Notes: generated by a model not told the origin, from the letters alone. Counted from the stretch's first letter, positions 46,481 to 57,960 are shown. The stretch: DNA of 64,000 nt from Gremmenia infestans (GCA_032629725.1 JAFEVB010000002.1:3224001-3288000), one strand, 5' to 3'. Made by a program: numbers and translations.

Positions 46481-48183
46481 ATGCTTTCCCATTTTGTCTC
46501 AGCCCTAGCTATACCGGCTCTTGTTCGCGCAGCTACTGTCACATATTCTGTCCCAGCGGCTGCTCCGACTACAGCTGCTCCGACTACAGCTGCTACTCTG
46601 GATGTTGCGCCTGTAGCAACCTCGTACGTATTCTTCTACCTCTAACCAAGACCAAGTTATGGCCAGCTTTATTGACATGATGGATACAGCATCGAAATCT
46701 TCACCTGGCCATCATACATGACAAATGTCACGGCAACCGACCAATGCCTTTCAAACCTTGAAGCTTTGACCGGTGAATGGCCAGCTGTTCGAATTGGTGG
46801 TACAACACAGTAGGTCCATCTTACTCACCTGATGAGAATCCAAAACTAACTCTCGTTAGTGATCGTGCAGACTATAACGCATCCACGTCAGCATATGTTG
46901 TATACTCAACCAGTAGCGCGACAGGTGTCCCGACTATTCTTACTTATGGACCTAGTTTTATAGACCTTGCTGCGGCATATAAAGGAAGAATCACCATGGG
47001 TAATTACCCAGCTACAAACTATTTTCTGAACTCTGCTAATAAAATCATAGGTCTCAACCGTGGTCATGACAATATCACAAACACTATTCTTGCTGCAAAG
47101 TACTGCAAGGCTAAAATGACCAACCTGTTTGCGATAGAAGCTGGAAACGAACCAGAACGTAAGCTTGGTTTAGATTTCTTTTCGAGATCTTGCTTCCTCT
47201 TTCCCGTGCATTAGTCTGATCTTGTCTAGACTGGTCTGGTGCCACTGCAGCTGCAGATGCGGAAGCTTAAAACGATTGGGCCATCCGCATCGGCCAGGCG
47301 ATTTCCACAACTTCCATCATGGAAGAAGGAAACTCGTTATCGGCACCTCCAACCTGGGGTGCGGCCGAGTTAGTAGCTACCGAGAACTCAACTGTCACGC
47401 CGTATGTGAAGACCTTCTCTCGTCATGCCTACCCTGGTGGAGATACAACGACCTTGATGGAACATGGATAAATTGTGAGCAAAATGGCTGTGTTCAAGGC
47501 GGATATTGCAGCCGCGACGACTGCTGGGAAACAGTATGTCTTTGGCGAAACAAACTCTGGTAAGTCCCCCTTTCTTCCAAAGCTATATTACCGGACCAGC
47601 GGTTTCATAGTTCACTTCACTAATACAATCCCCAGTCTCCGGTGGCGGCGCAGCAACAGTAAGTCCAACATACAGCTCAGCGATCTGGACTTTAGACTAC
47701 GCTCTATACGCCACGACCCTCAACGCCAAACGTCTGTATTTCCACCACGGTACGCTCGGCGCCTGCGAGTACTGCTGGTTCGGGCGCTCTACCATGGGCG
47801 CCTCGTACTACGGCGGCTCCAAGATCGTCATGCTCGATGCGGGGACTACCAACTACGCCACATACATTGTGTACGGGAGCAGCGGCGCGCCGTTGCGCAC
47901 CGTGCTTATTAATACGGATTTCTACTCTGGGACTTCGACGCACGGCAGAGAGGTGTTTACGCTGTCGGGTTTCTCGACGACGAGCGTGAATGCGAAGCGC
48001 CTTACGGCGCCTGCATCGACTAGTAGGGTGGATGAGGGTTCGTCGCAGTCGTTTGGTGGGCAGGAGTTTGAGAATGGGAGTTGTGTTAAGAAGGGGACGG
48101 AGGTGTACGAGACGGTTATTGTTTCTGGCGGCGCGGCTAACTTCACTGTTAATGCGTCCGAGGCGCTTGTGGTCTACTTTTAG
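46481..48183 (+). pseudogene. Glycoside hydrolase family 79 gene with two in-frame stops
   Basis: Five exons reconstruct in phase: 46481-46623, 46690-46809, 46860-47158, 47230-47559 and 47636-48183, spanning 480 codons. The product starts with a secretion-type N-terminus (MLSHFVSALAIPALVRA). It has the GH79 landmarks FTWPSYMTNVTATDQCLSNL, WPAVRIGGTT, the acid/base segment IEAGNEPE, PPTWGAAELVATEN, the nucleophile segment YVFGETNS, YFHHGTLGACEYCW and a C-terminal beta domain. GH79 enzymes release glucuronic acid from glycans. Exon 4 contains two TAA codons in the conserved frame (47268-47270 and 47469-47471), and similarity continues through both. No alternative splice I could find restores the frame. 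Both could come from CAA by one C-to-T change. A sequencing error at two separate sites is less likely. The other exons look intact, so inactivation may be recent. Confidence 0.75.
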
Positions 48184-49715
48184 GTGCAGATGATCATGGG
48201 GTGGTATAGCCAAGTATGTACCGTGTATATATTGCACTTGAGGAATTTGTGGGGGAGTGGTAGGGAGCTTGGAAGTTGGAGCACATAACGTACCATATTC
48301 TGTACACACTTTATTTTCTAAATTATACCTACTTTCATATAAATACTACTTAGTCACCTGTACATAAACTCAAGATATACGCTTTCAAACAACTGTTTCA
48401 AATCACGAGCTGGTATCTTACCTTAGCGTGCTGCTCCGCTCAACTAAATACTATACGCATGCTAATCACTTTCATATTTCATAAAACAACCTTGACTTTT
48501 CGCAACCAGTAGCTACAGGAAGGGATTTATCAGAAGAGCGGACGAGTACAGGGGTGCCGCATGCAGCTTCGTTATTGCCAAATGGGTTTTAAAGGAGCTT
48601 CCTAGGCCTCCTCTATAATCTTAGGGCATCTAATCCGAGAATGAAGTGATTTACCCGTCCTCTATCTCTTTGCGAGTGGTATTAGATAGAGCCTCTCTAG
48701 GTAAATAAGCTTAGAATCACCAGCGAACTAGCTAATTCATGAATGAACCGGAACACATAGCGAGTCGGCTTGGTTTAAATAAGGAATCACACTCCACTAA
48801 ATATAAAACACCAAAACTATACTCTACGTATAAGGAGCACTTGTAATAATCAACCTTAAAAGAAATAAAACTCTCAACATGAAATAGTAGAAAAAGTCGG
48901 CGTGCGTTGAAGCAAACAGATGCTGACAGGGCAGTTAATCTCTAATTCGCGGGCCAAGTTTCTAGTTATATTGAGGTACTATATAATAGCTAGCTGTAGA
49001 TCTCTGCTAGAATTCTCATTGATCAACACTAACATTACGAATGCCCTTGCTACTCCGGACATTATCAAGGAACCACACCACACACCTCTACACATGTATC
49101 TTGCTTGTAACAAAAATGCCTTTCAATTTGATCTCATTATAGCATTGATCTCCAACCGCTATTACCAAAAACAAGCGTACTCGAATACACCCCCCACCAG
49201 GCGCAAAGCAATAAGCTTGAGGTTCCCAAATAGGCTCGACCCGCGTACATTGATAGCCCGAGCGCTTCTGAATGGGGAGCGGGGGAAGTGGGGAAGCGAG
49301 CTCTTGGACCGAAAGTAACGTTGTCCGGGGTAGCTGTCGCGTCCCCGGGGTGGATTTAGGGCAGTGTGGGGAAGAGGGGAAAACATTCCTCCACCTCTCC
49401 CCAAGCCGCCGGGATTTACTTGGCTTGATTTAAGAGCATCTGCGCATCTTCTAGCTTTGCTTTGCCGCGCTACGTACAATTATATACATATATACAAGCA
49501 AGCACGAATGTAGTTTTGAGAGTGCCCTTCTCTTCTCTTCTTATTCGGAATACAACACCTTCTTTCTCATGGATACATGAACCAGTGCGATCTATCAACT
49601 ACAGCACACTCTTCAAATCGTCTGATGGTCTGATGGTCTGATCTACCAACCATAACCAACAAAGTAACAAAACTACCACACACGGGTTGCAAGACTGAAC
49701 GATATCGACGTGACA
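48184..49715. other. AT-rich intergenic region
   Basis: No gene is supported. The left part is the 3' flank of the GH79 pseudogene and is AT-rich. The right part is pyrimidine-rich leader before the transporter and includes a short tandem TCTGATGG repeat (about 49620-49642). Confidence 0.45.
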
Positions 49716-52169
49716 ATGTCACAACGAGTAGGCAAATCAGATGCAGAGATGATCGAACACACCACCGCGCAAGAACTCGAAATGCAGATTCCCAATCCCA
49801 AAGGCGGCGCGCCTTTGATGCGTTCCAAGGCGGACGACCTGACCGTCTGGCAGAGTGCACGGGTATACAAGCGGGTTGGGGTTATAGCTATGCTTGCTGC
49901 ATTTTCCGCATCGCTGGATGGTTACCGTAAGTAATTTTACCATTAATATTTGTGATCTATTTGCGCTTTGATTTACATTATATGCCTATGCTATGGTATA
50001 TGGTTATATTGTATTTATTTTCCCTCGCGAAGCAAACGCAGACACACATACTAACAGCTAGGTGTGTTGATAGAGATAAACCTCAATGGCGGCATCGTCT
50101 CGAACAAAGGATTTATCAAGCAGTTTGCCAGCCCAGGGACAGTCATCATTGCAGGCAAATACGTATCGGCATGGGGTGGGATTCAATCTGCTGGCCAGTT
50201 CGTCGGTCAAGTTGTAAGTCTTACGTGCACCTTCTGAAATGGGATCATGATATCCATCCCTATATTTTGGTATTTACTGACATGTTTCTACTTATAGCTT
50301 CTCCAATATGCTACTGATGGGTTTGGACGTAAACCTGCGCTTTTGATAATCTGGGCTGTCCTTGTACTGGTTAGTCCATGACCCTTTTTTCCTCTTTCCA
50401 ACATCGATTTGTTTTTCATCGTATCTTTATATATAAAAGTTTCACCTTACTGATGTCTGCTTCTGGGACTAGAGTATCTTCACCGAAACATTCGCCAGCC
50501 GTTGGGATCACTGGCTCGTGGCGAAACTCCTCTCCGGAATGGGTGTTGGCATGTTGCAATCCACTATGCCTCTCTACCTATCCGAAATTGCTCCAACTCA
50601 ATTGAAAGGATTCTTTATCAACGCATACAGTCTGTGAGTTGCAGGAGCCCCAACCCTCTTTCGCTATATCTTACTGTTTCTCTATTATCCTGTATATAAG
50701 ATATAAACAGCTGCTGATTTTATTGCCTTTTTCTAGTTGGTTCATCCTAGGTCAACTATTTGCTTCTGTAGCTCTATACCAGCTCAAAGTTGTAGACCCT
50801 TACAACTACAAAGTTCCTATTTATACCCAGGTAAGTCAACAATTTTCAAGCTTGAACCACTGAACAAAACTAACCGTAATTTTAGTGGCCAATGGTTGGC
50901 GTTATTGGAATAATCTTCGCCTTTCTCCCCGAATCACCTTGGTGGCTCGCAAGCAAAGGAAGACTTCGTGATGCAGAAAAATCCCTTCGATTTTGTAATG
51001 GTGGTGTTGAGGGTTACGATATCCAGGAACAGATTGTTCGTGATCCTCTAAAGAGTTCGTTCACGAAGAAAGCTTGCGCTAACTAAATCCGTTCATAGGA
51101 CGTTATGACAGCTACCGTTTTGCTAGAGGAACAAATCGCAGAACTTAACTCAGAGGTTGGGCCATGGGCGGTCTTTCAAGGTCGAAATCTTCTCCGATTC
51201 GTCATCTCTGGATGGCCAAAGATCACCCAGCAGTTTGTTGGTTTGACTGTATTCAATACCTTTGCCGTCTACTTTTGTAAGTGACTTTTATACCGCACAT
51301 CTTGGAAGAGTTGTGCTGACTTGACTTTCAAAGTCCAATACGCGGGCAACAAGAATCCTTTCCTCGTCACCGTTATTCTCTCATGTGTGCAACTTTTGTC
51401 AATGGTCCTGACAGCCACACTCACTGATCAATTTGGTCGTCGTCCCCTCACCATCTATCCCTATGGAGTAACAACTCTGTCTGTCCTATGTCTGGGAATC
51501 ATCGGCTGCTTTGACTATACGGGGAAAGCAATAGGTTCACTTCTAGTAAGTCCCTCCCCGTCGAAAGTCACCTAGCTAAATATCTCGTCCCCAGATCTTC
51601 TTTGCCTGCTTAGCCACTTTTTCAACCACTGGCGCCTCGGCCATCGGCTACGCCTATGCAGCTGAGATTCCCACGCAACGCCTACGCGCGCGGACTGCGG
51701 CTTGGTCTCTCGCCATGTCGAATCTCGTAGGAATTATGTTTAGCTTCTGCACCCCGCTTATGATTAACGGAACTAGCAAATGGGGAGTCAAGACGGGTTT
51801 CTTGTAAGTGTGGTTTCTCTTCCATTTTCAAAGGATATCAATATCGTGGAGAGAGAGACAGATGAAATGCTGACGCTAGTCCTGTAATACAGCTTCGCGG
51901 GTACGGGCTTGGTTACTACAGTTATTGCCTGGTTCATCCTCCCAGAAGTAGCACGTCGGACACCGGCTGAAATCGACGAATTGTAAGTTATACCCCATGC
52001 CATCGCATATACACACATTCCTCGCGAGAAGCATTTTACACAGTTCAGAGCTGACCGTGGCGGGCGTAACAGGTTTGAAAAGAAGGTCAACCTCCGCAAG
52101 TTCGACAAGTACGTCACGGATGTTCAGGTGCATGCAGACGAGCTGCACGGGCATGCAGGAATTGCTTGA
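49716..52169 (+). CDS. MFS sugar transporter (alpha-glucoside/hexose permease type)
   Basis: This is a proton-coupled sugar permease of the sugar porter family, in the plasma membrane. Eleven exons join with matching phases: 49716-49926, 50074-50213, 50298-50369, 50473-50633, 50737-50830, 50886-51035, 51099-51276, 51334-51545, 51595-51803, 51893-51982 and 52073-52169, giving 537 residues. Signature motifs are ASLDGYQINLNGG in the first span, DGFGRKP between spans 2 and 3, GMGVGMLQSTMPLYLSEIAP, PESPWWLASKGR before the central loop, DQFGRRP between spans 8 and 9, AAEIPTQRLRARTAAW and PEVARRTPAEIDELF at the end. The order resembles fungal maltose or general alpha-glucoside permeases. The start is the ATG at 49716. 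The junction around 51035/51099 is the least certain. It sits next to the GH79 pseudogene. Confidence 0.9.
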
Positions 52170-53042
52170 GTGGTATAAATTATTTTATGTTATGAGAGTA
52201 GTAAGAGAGTCGGACAGAAGGATGAGGCTATGTCGGTCACTGATATTTGAGCTGGATTGAGTAAAGCTTGTCATTGGGTATATAATGTTTCCGAACTCTA
52301 TACGTATATACGCTCTCTTGTATAATTCGAGATTCTTGGATAGAAGGATTACACTTTCCCGCGAACATAGAAGCTATCAATTCTGATATTTCGAACTCCT
52401 CTAGTCCGCAAGTACGACCACAAACCGGGAAGACCTTGAAATGTGATTAAAAGTGGTGGAAACCCCCCTTTTTCTAGTGAGGTTTATGGCCCGTACTATG
52501 TCAGGCCCTTATGGCCTTAAAAGTATAAGTTGCTTTATAGCTATAGATTATCCTAAAGGAATAGGTTATTATGTAGACTAGATTTGAGGTAGTCGATGTA
52601 TTGTGAAGTTCGTAACAGTAATTGAAGCCAGATTGTCATTGGTAGGCTTGGTAGTACATCGGTAGCAATATAATAGAATAGCGACTAAGTTTATGATTTT
52701 AGGTGATATAATGATTATGTGGCATTTTAAGAGCTTGAGCCTAGATAGAAAATACCTGGCTACTTAAGAAAAAGACACAAAGATCGGGCTTTCCTCTTTC
52801 CCTAAGTTCCAAATTCTTGTAAATCTCGCTAGGTATATAAATCGATCACTTGATCACCTGCTAGCGACTACCAAAGTCTTCTCGATATTGAATAGCAAAG
52901 TGCTTTAAAGTCACGCGCTTGCTTAAAACCCAACAGCCTCTAATTCACAATTTGGAGGTTACCGAGACTTCTTAAAGACTTAAACCTCGCTGCCTTGAGT
53001 CTGATCTTCTCCACATCAACATCGCCATCAACATCCGCAAAC
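52170..53042. other. Intergenic, transporter to third 2EXR gene
   Basis: AT-rich 3' flank and presumed promoter. No gene or repeat seen. Confidence 0.45.
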
Positions 53043-53783
53043 ATGGGTTACCTGACACTCACCACCTTCAAGCCCTTTCCAAGACTCGTTCTCGAGCTCC
53101 GTACACTGGTATGGAGGTTCGCCGCCAACGACATCCCTTCCCGAGTCGTCCAGACGAGCCCTACAGCTAAACGACCCAACCCTCCAGCAACAGCACACGC
53201 GTGCCACGAAAGCCGGCTCGAGACCCTCAAGATCTACGCCCTCATTGAGCTCCCACGGGGTAGAATATTCCTCAACCACGATAAAGACGCACTATATCTC
53301 AACCAGCGAGAACCCATGGCTCTTCTTCGACGCGTGGCTGAGGACAGCACAGGGTGCTTCAAACCGCTCCAATTGCAAACGATGGTCTTGGACCTGGAGG
53401 ATGCAAGGGTAGTGAAAATGGTGGCAATAGGAGTAATCGATAGAATCCCTACGAGTGATCAGATATGGAGTACGATCGCAGACGTTTCGCCGAATCTGAA
53501 GATGGTGTTCGTGGTGGGGGGAGCTCATGATTCACCTCGACAGTCGGCAATGCATTCACACGCCGTTCAACTCCGACGAAGAATGCAGCCAAATGACCCC
53601 CAAGGACTACTCATTTCCATTGAGTCCTTGTTTCAACGGGTGTCCGTAGCGTGGATGACGGACACGCGTGACATTAGTGCAGGTCTTCGAAAGGCGAAAC
53701 GGGAAGGTTGTATTGGTGCAGATATGGCTGTGAGGACTTGCTCTATAGAGAAGGTGGCAAATTTTATTCCGGGGTGGTTGTGA
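53043..53783 (+). CDS. 2EXR-domain family protein (copy 3)
   Basis: This is a single exon of 246 residues from the ATG at 53043. The frame is open further upstream but has no earlier ATG. The hallmark is FKPFPRLVLELRTLVWRFAANDIPSRVV followed by PATAHACHESRLETLKIYA, the two conserved elements of the 2EXR family, then FLNHDKDALYLNQRE in the usual position. It is the shortest of the four copies in the window, ends at GWL without an extension, and lacks the usual PNLEELV element except for a diverged PNLKMVFVV. Function is unknown in the family. It is convergent with a fourth copy to the right. The pair could come from a local duplication, but their sequences differ strongly. Confidence 0.78.
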   Translation: MGYLTLTTFKPFPRLVLELRTLVWRFAANDIPSRVVQTSPTAKRPNPPATAHACHESRLETLKIYALIELPRGRIFLNHDKDALYLNQREPMALLRRVAEDSTGCFKPLQLQTMVLDLEDARVVKMVAIGVIDRIPTSDQIWSTIADVSPNLKMVFVVGGAHDSPRQSAMHSHAVQLRRRMQPNDPQGLLISIESLFQRVSVAWMTDTRDISAGLRKAKREGCIGADMAVRTCSIEKVANFIPGWL

Positions 53784-54269
53784 AGGGTATGAAAGGATAA
53801 TCTGGAGAAATGGAGGTTTGGAGATTCTCTTTAACGGGGAATACTTTCAAGCTAGAGGAAGGGACGATTGGCTGGGCTAGGACACTGGCAACGCCAGTCT
53901 GGTTGACCAGCTTTATAGGAAATCTACATTCCTCCCTTCACTTCTCAATTGTACCTTGCACTATCTCTGTGATCTGCTCTTTAAACCTCGTACGCAGAGT
54001 TCGAGCCTAGGACCTTTTGTGCTGCCAATGCTTTAAAACCTCCGAAATATCTTACTCCTTATATCACGGACTTTTCCAAGCATGAAGGGAAACAACTTCT
54101 TGCTAATACCATTATTATGGCTCCATCTATGATCTATATTACAAAGTAATCAATCCAGATACAGACTGAAATCCCCATGCCCGCAACATCATATTCCAGA
54201 TCCATATTCTCCAACTATGCGTGCTTTCCAATAATCTCGAGATATAGATTGAGCTCAAGATTTCGTCTC
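53784..54269. other. Convergent intergenic region
   Basis: This is 3' flanking sequence between two convergent 2EXR genes. A tRNA-like B-box resemblance (GTTCGAGCC near 53999) has no matching cloverleaf. No gene is supported. Confidence 0.45.
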
Positions 54270-55226
54270 CTACGAGCTGGAAGGAACCACCAACTCCTCA
54301 ACAACTTCATAAAGCACCACGTTCACGCACAATCCCAATGCCTGCGCTTCCTTTAGACTACGAGCGACATCCCCGAAGATATCCAGCATTCTCCATGCCT
54401 TCATCAAGTTCGTGAAGAGGTCTTTATTCCTATGCTCGGGTTTTAGTCTCTGGAGACGAGTGTCGAGGCCGTGGCTCGTGGGGCCGTTGAGTACTGCTAG
54501 GACGGTCTGGAGATGGCTACAGAAGATGAGAGAGTCAGTACAGGATTTTTCAATTGTCCTGGCTTATCATATGTAGGCACGCAACCGCGAGCAAGGGCTG
54601 CCAGACAACAAGGGATTCACCCTTCCAAAATCGACTTACGGACAAGACTCATGCAGTATCTTCCACATATCAAGACGACCTTGTCGATAGGCAGAAGTCA
54701 TCCTCTTCATCTCTTTAACATTCATAGCCAGATGCTGGACCGGCAAAATCCACGTAGGATAGACCTGAAGTGTAGCCGTCAGGGCAGAATTCATGCGCTT
54801 CTTGCCATTGCGGAACTTGTGGTTGAGATATAGGATGTCGATGTCGTAGTTGATGAAGAGTCGGAACCTGTGGGTCTCTTGGAGGCTCTGGTAGTGCTTG
54901 AATCGCTTCTCCCCGACTTCTCTGGCTTCGACGCACGTATTGAGTAGGGCGGGGGTGTTGTCGTGGAATGGCTGGATGCTGACGGCGCGGCCGGGGATGA
55001 CTTCAGCGGCGAGTATCCAGATCATGAGTCGAACCTCTGTAGGGAGTTGTCCAAAGAGAGGAAAAGCTCCCAGGCCGGTTCCGGGAATTAGAAGAGGTTG
55101 AGCTTCGTCGTTCTTAGCTAGTGTTGAGCTGTCATCGTTGGTCTGAGTACGAGGACGAGGGGCGCACTGCGTTACTGAGTTTGCGCCGGTAGATGGGGGA
55201 AACTCTTGAGGGTTCGGATAGCTCAT
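54270..55226 (-). CDS. 2EXR-domain family protein (copy 4)
   Basis: Exons 55226-54640 and 54516-54270 on the minus strand join in phase to give 277 residues. The first ~55 residues are polar and Pro/Ser/Thr-rich. The hallmark FPLFGQLPTEVRLMIWILAAEVI precedes PALLNTCVEAREVGEKRFKHY, and FINYDIDILYLNHKF follows, all in family order. Then comes VQHLAMNVKEM. Exon 2 encodes a largely helical tail that ends VLYEVVEELVVPSSS. The frame is open upstream to 55274, but Met at 55226 begins a cleaner N-terminus. Function of the family is unknown. Its Ile/Val-rich core and QLPTEVRLMIW sequence are closest to the family consensus among the four copies here. Confidence 0.82.
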
Positions 55227-56464
55227 TTTGCTGCAAGTTTGTGATGCTGGCTGGATTGTTTTTCCCCCCCCCATCCATTATTCAATGTTGGTCGATCTGA
55301 GGTCGAGAATGTTTTACCTCTTTCTGCCCCTTTCTCTAAGCGAGGACGAGTGCCTGGAGCTAAGTCCAATTCACTTACAGTCAAACGAATGAGACATTTA
55401 ATACTCGACATGCAAATTTCCGTTGAATACTGACACAAATTACCCACTTTTGGCCCTAGCCAAGCCAGTCCTGAATTATATCAATGAAACTTTAGCCTTT
55501 GAGTCAATTAAACAAACATACTTTTTGGCCCCCACAACTAAGAACCTGGCAACATTTTCGAGCAACAACACCACAAGCAGAGCTTCAAACAAATATTGGG
55601 AATTGCCTATCTGCCAAAATCTCTCCTCATATCATCTCTCTTCAGCCGGACGATTTCCATAACATGCTCCACGGTCTATTTCATGCATCCTGCTATTCAA
55701 GAGCGTAGCTATGACGGTCTACGAGCATCGTGTTTTCAAAAATAGTTCTCTCACCCTATACTTTGGCATACATCATACTAAACTACGAGGGAAGGTGGAC
55801 TTGACGTTTCTTGGAGCGTCCACGAATGATCTCAAATTGGGATAATGTCTCGAGAATGTCACTAGCCCAGGGCCAAGTGGTAGGCCTGTAATTTTTCGTA
55901 AAATAAATATGTTTTTATATGTATAGAAGCCGGTTAACCTAGGAGCATTTTAAGAAGTTGACTCATGTGCAAGCTCCCGAATTCGAAAGAGTTCGGAGGC
56001 TCTTTGACTCTGTCCTAAAATTCAATTTTTTAATTATGCTGTTACGTCTATCAGGTCCTACGTGTACTTTAGCATGCTTAGTTTAGACAATTGTGATTGA
56101 TTTCCACCTATTAATTCACAGTTTATAGCTGCAAGAAGAGATATATTACCGGGCAAGTTTGGTGCGATTGGACTATTCTTGAAATGCGGTGCCATGACCA
56201 TCTAGAGAGTTTGCGATCTTTGTGTGCAATAAGCGTGTGGGGAAGGGACTGGGTATCTATAATTTGAGGGAGGCGTGGGATATTGAATAGCTCAAAGCTA
56301 TGTTTGACTATTGCCGTTAAAAACTGGGGCGAGAACAAAATCCGGGAAGTTTGGCGGGGGTGAATATAAAAATTAAGGTATGCAATGGAAATGAAGAATC
56401 AAATGTGGTGAAATACAGCACTACGGCTTTCTATATTTGGCATAATATGATAAATACATTCTTT
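55227..56464. other. Intergenic region
   Basis: This 1.2-kb AT-rich stretch holds the presumed promoter of the fourth 2EXR gene and the 3' flank of the decarboxylase gene. Open frames at 55423-55708 lack domain character. Nothing else is seen. Confidence 0.45.
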
Positions 56465-57565
56465 CTATTTTGAATCGAGGTTCAAGACTCTCATAGCATT
56501 CCCCCCCAGCGCCGCTCTCTCCTCCTTGCTACCTCCACCAAGAGCGTCCTTGATCGCCTCATAATTCGTCTCCACACTCGCCCATTTCCCGCCTTCTTCT
56601 TCCAAAGGAGGAAAGAACGGATGATCAGTGCCGAACATAACCCTGTCCTCGCCACTGGCTTGAATGGCAGCTTTCAATCCAACTTCACTGTAGACCACCG
56701 CATCCAGATAGATGTTCTTCTTCAACACATCCCACACAGTTTTCCTTCCCTTTCCTAGTTTCCCTGCAGCCTTGAGATGCGCGTCATGCTCAATACAGCT
56801 TTCTATCCTCCCCGCCAAGAATGGAAGAGTGCCTCCCGAGTGTGCAAGAATCATCTGCAAATCCGGCACCGTCTCAAACACACCCGCCAAGATCATTCTC
56901 GTAACTGCAATTGTCGTCTCCAGCGGAAAGCCAAGGGCTAGAGGTAGCACATGACCATAATCATTTGCCCGTTCCCCCCATACCGAGCTCGGCAGCCCAT
57001 AGTGTGGATGCAGAAAAATCGGCAACTTCGCATCCTGCAATGCTTGGAAGATAGGCAGGAGCTCTGGATCGTCTAGCCCCTTTCCTAGACCTGTTGTTCC
57101 TAGAATAATACCCCTCATGTACTTGAGTTCCTTTAACCTCGCGATCTCCTTTACAATCACATCCTTTCCCCCACTCAACGGCAAAGTCGCAAACGCAAAT
57201 AATCTGCCTGGAAATTTCCCACACTCTTCATTTACTTCATCATTGATTCCTTCAGCAGCTTTTGCAGCTTCATCTCCAGGTACCCAGTCCAACCATGGAT
57301 TTGCGAGGGAGATGACTGAGATGTCGATGGAGTGCGTGTCCATGAACTCTATCTTCTTGTTGATGTCATAATACTCTGATCCGACTGGCCGGCCTCTAGA
57401 CGTGCTCTCTGTATCTTCGGCAGGAAGAATGACTAGACGGAGAGAGGAGGATGGGGGAAAAGAGCGGATGTAGGGGATGCTGGAGCGGGATTTGAGGAGG
57501 GCGATGTAGGAGGGTGGGTAGACATGAGTGTGGATGTCCACGATTGGAGACTTCGTCTCCGCCAT
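56465..57565 (-). CDS. Uracil-5-carboxylate (iso-orotate) decarboxylase
   Basis: The enzyme removes CO2 from uracil-5-carboxylate to give uracil, the last step of thymine salvage. It is a single exon of 366 residues in the amidohydrolase-2/ACMSD family. Seen motifs are the metal site DIHTHVYPPSYIALL at the N-terminus, SVISLANPWLDW, RGIILGTTGLGKGLDDPELLP, FLHPHYGLPSSVWG, GHVLPLALGFPLETTIAVTRM, LAHSGGTLPFLAGRIESCIEHD, YLDAVVYSEVGL and MFGTDHPFFPP. The order and wording match fungal iso-orotate decarboxylases of the Cordyceps/Metarhizium type more closely than ACMSD or carboxyvanillate decarboxylases. The head-to-head neighbour makes the substrate of this enzyme, which supports the specific assignment. 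No targeting signal is seen, so it is probably cytosolic. Confidence 0.9.
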   Translation of the reverse strand: MAETKSPIVDIHTHVYPPSYIALLKSRSSIPYIRSFPPSSSLRLVILPAEDTESTSRGRPVGSEYYDINKKIEFMDTHSIDISVISLANPWLDWVPGDEAAKAAEGINDEVNEECGKFPGRLFAFATLPLSGGKDVIVKEIARLKELKYMRGIILGTTGLGKGLDDPELLPIFQALQDAKLPIFLHPHYGLPSSVWGERANDYGHVLPLALGFPLETTIAVTRMILAGVFETVPDLQMILAHSGGTLPFLAGRIESCIEHDAHLKAAGKLGKGRKTVWDVLKKNIYLDAVVYSEVGLKAAIQASGEDRVMFGTDHPFFPPLEEEGGKWASVETNYEAIKDALGGGSKEERAALGGNAMRVLNLDSK

Positions 57566-57960
57566 CTTGACGGATGGTTCAATCTCCTTAGATGAGATGA
57601 AGGGAACTGAAGGGGAAGTTTATTTATTTATTTATTCGGAAAAGTATTAAACGCGGAAAAGTCACGTTTCACATACGAGTATTTCTACCCCGCCCCTCCC
57701 CCGCCGCTACCCCTTTATCATGACCCCACTTTCGTTATCAGTTGGAGCCGAGACCCCTTGCCAAGACATATGTTACTCCGTACCTGCCCCTCTCGACATG
57801 AACTGATATATGTGACGGCGGAGGGCGGCTCCATCCGAGATTGGGAGTTTATGTACTCGCCATACGGAGGAATCTTTTTATCAAAGGACATCGCTCCTAC
57901 AGAAATTTTAGATTTCTCTCAAAATCCATCTGTACTGTACCACCCAATCGACTAGACAAA
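57566..57960. promoter_or_regulatory. Shared promoter of the thymine-to-uracil gene pair
   Basis: This 395-bp intergenic region lies between divergent start codons. It contains three copies of TTATCA (57715-57720, 57735-57740 and 57878-57883), which read TGATAA on the minus strand and match AreA/NIT2-type GATA sites. A further GATA lies at 57805-57808. A TTTA tetranucleotide run near 57629 and one ACTCCGTA octamer (57775-57782) are also present. Nitrogen control is inferred from the sites and the pathway. Confidence 0.55.

Noticed and set aside
53980..54015. tRNA-like GTTCGAGCC on the plus strand
   Set aside because: Flanking bases do not form a T-arm or the remainder of a cloverleaf.
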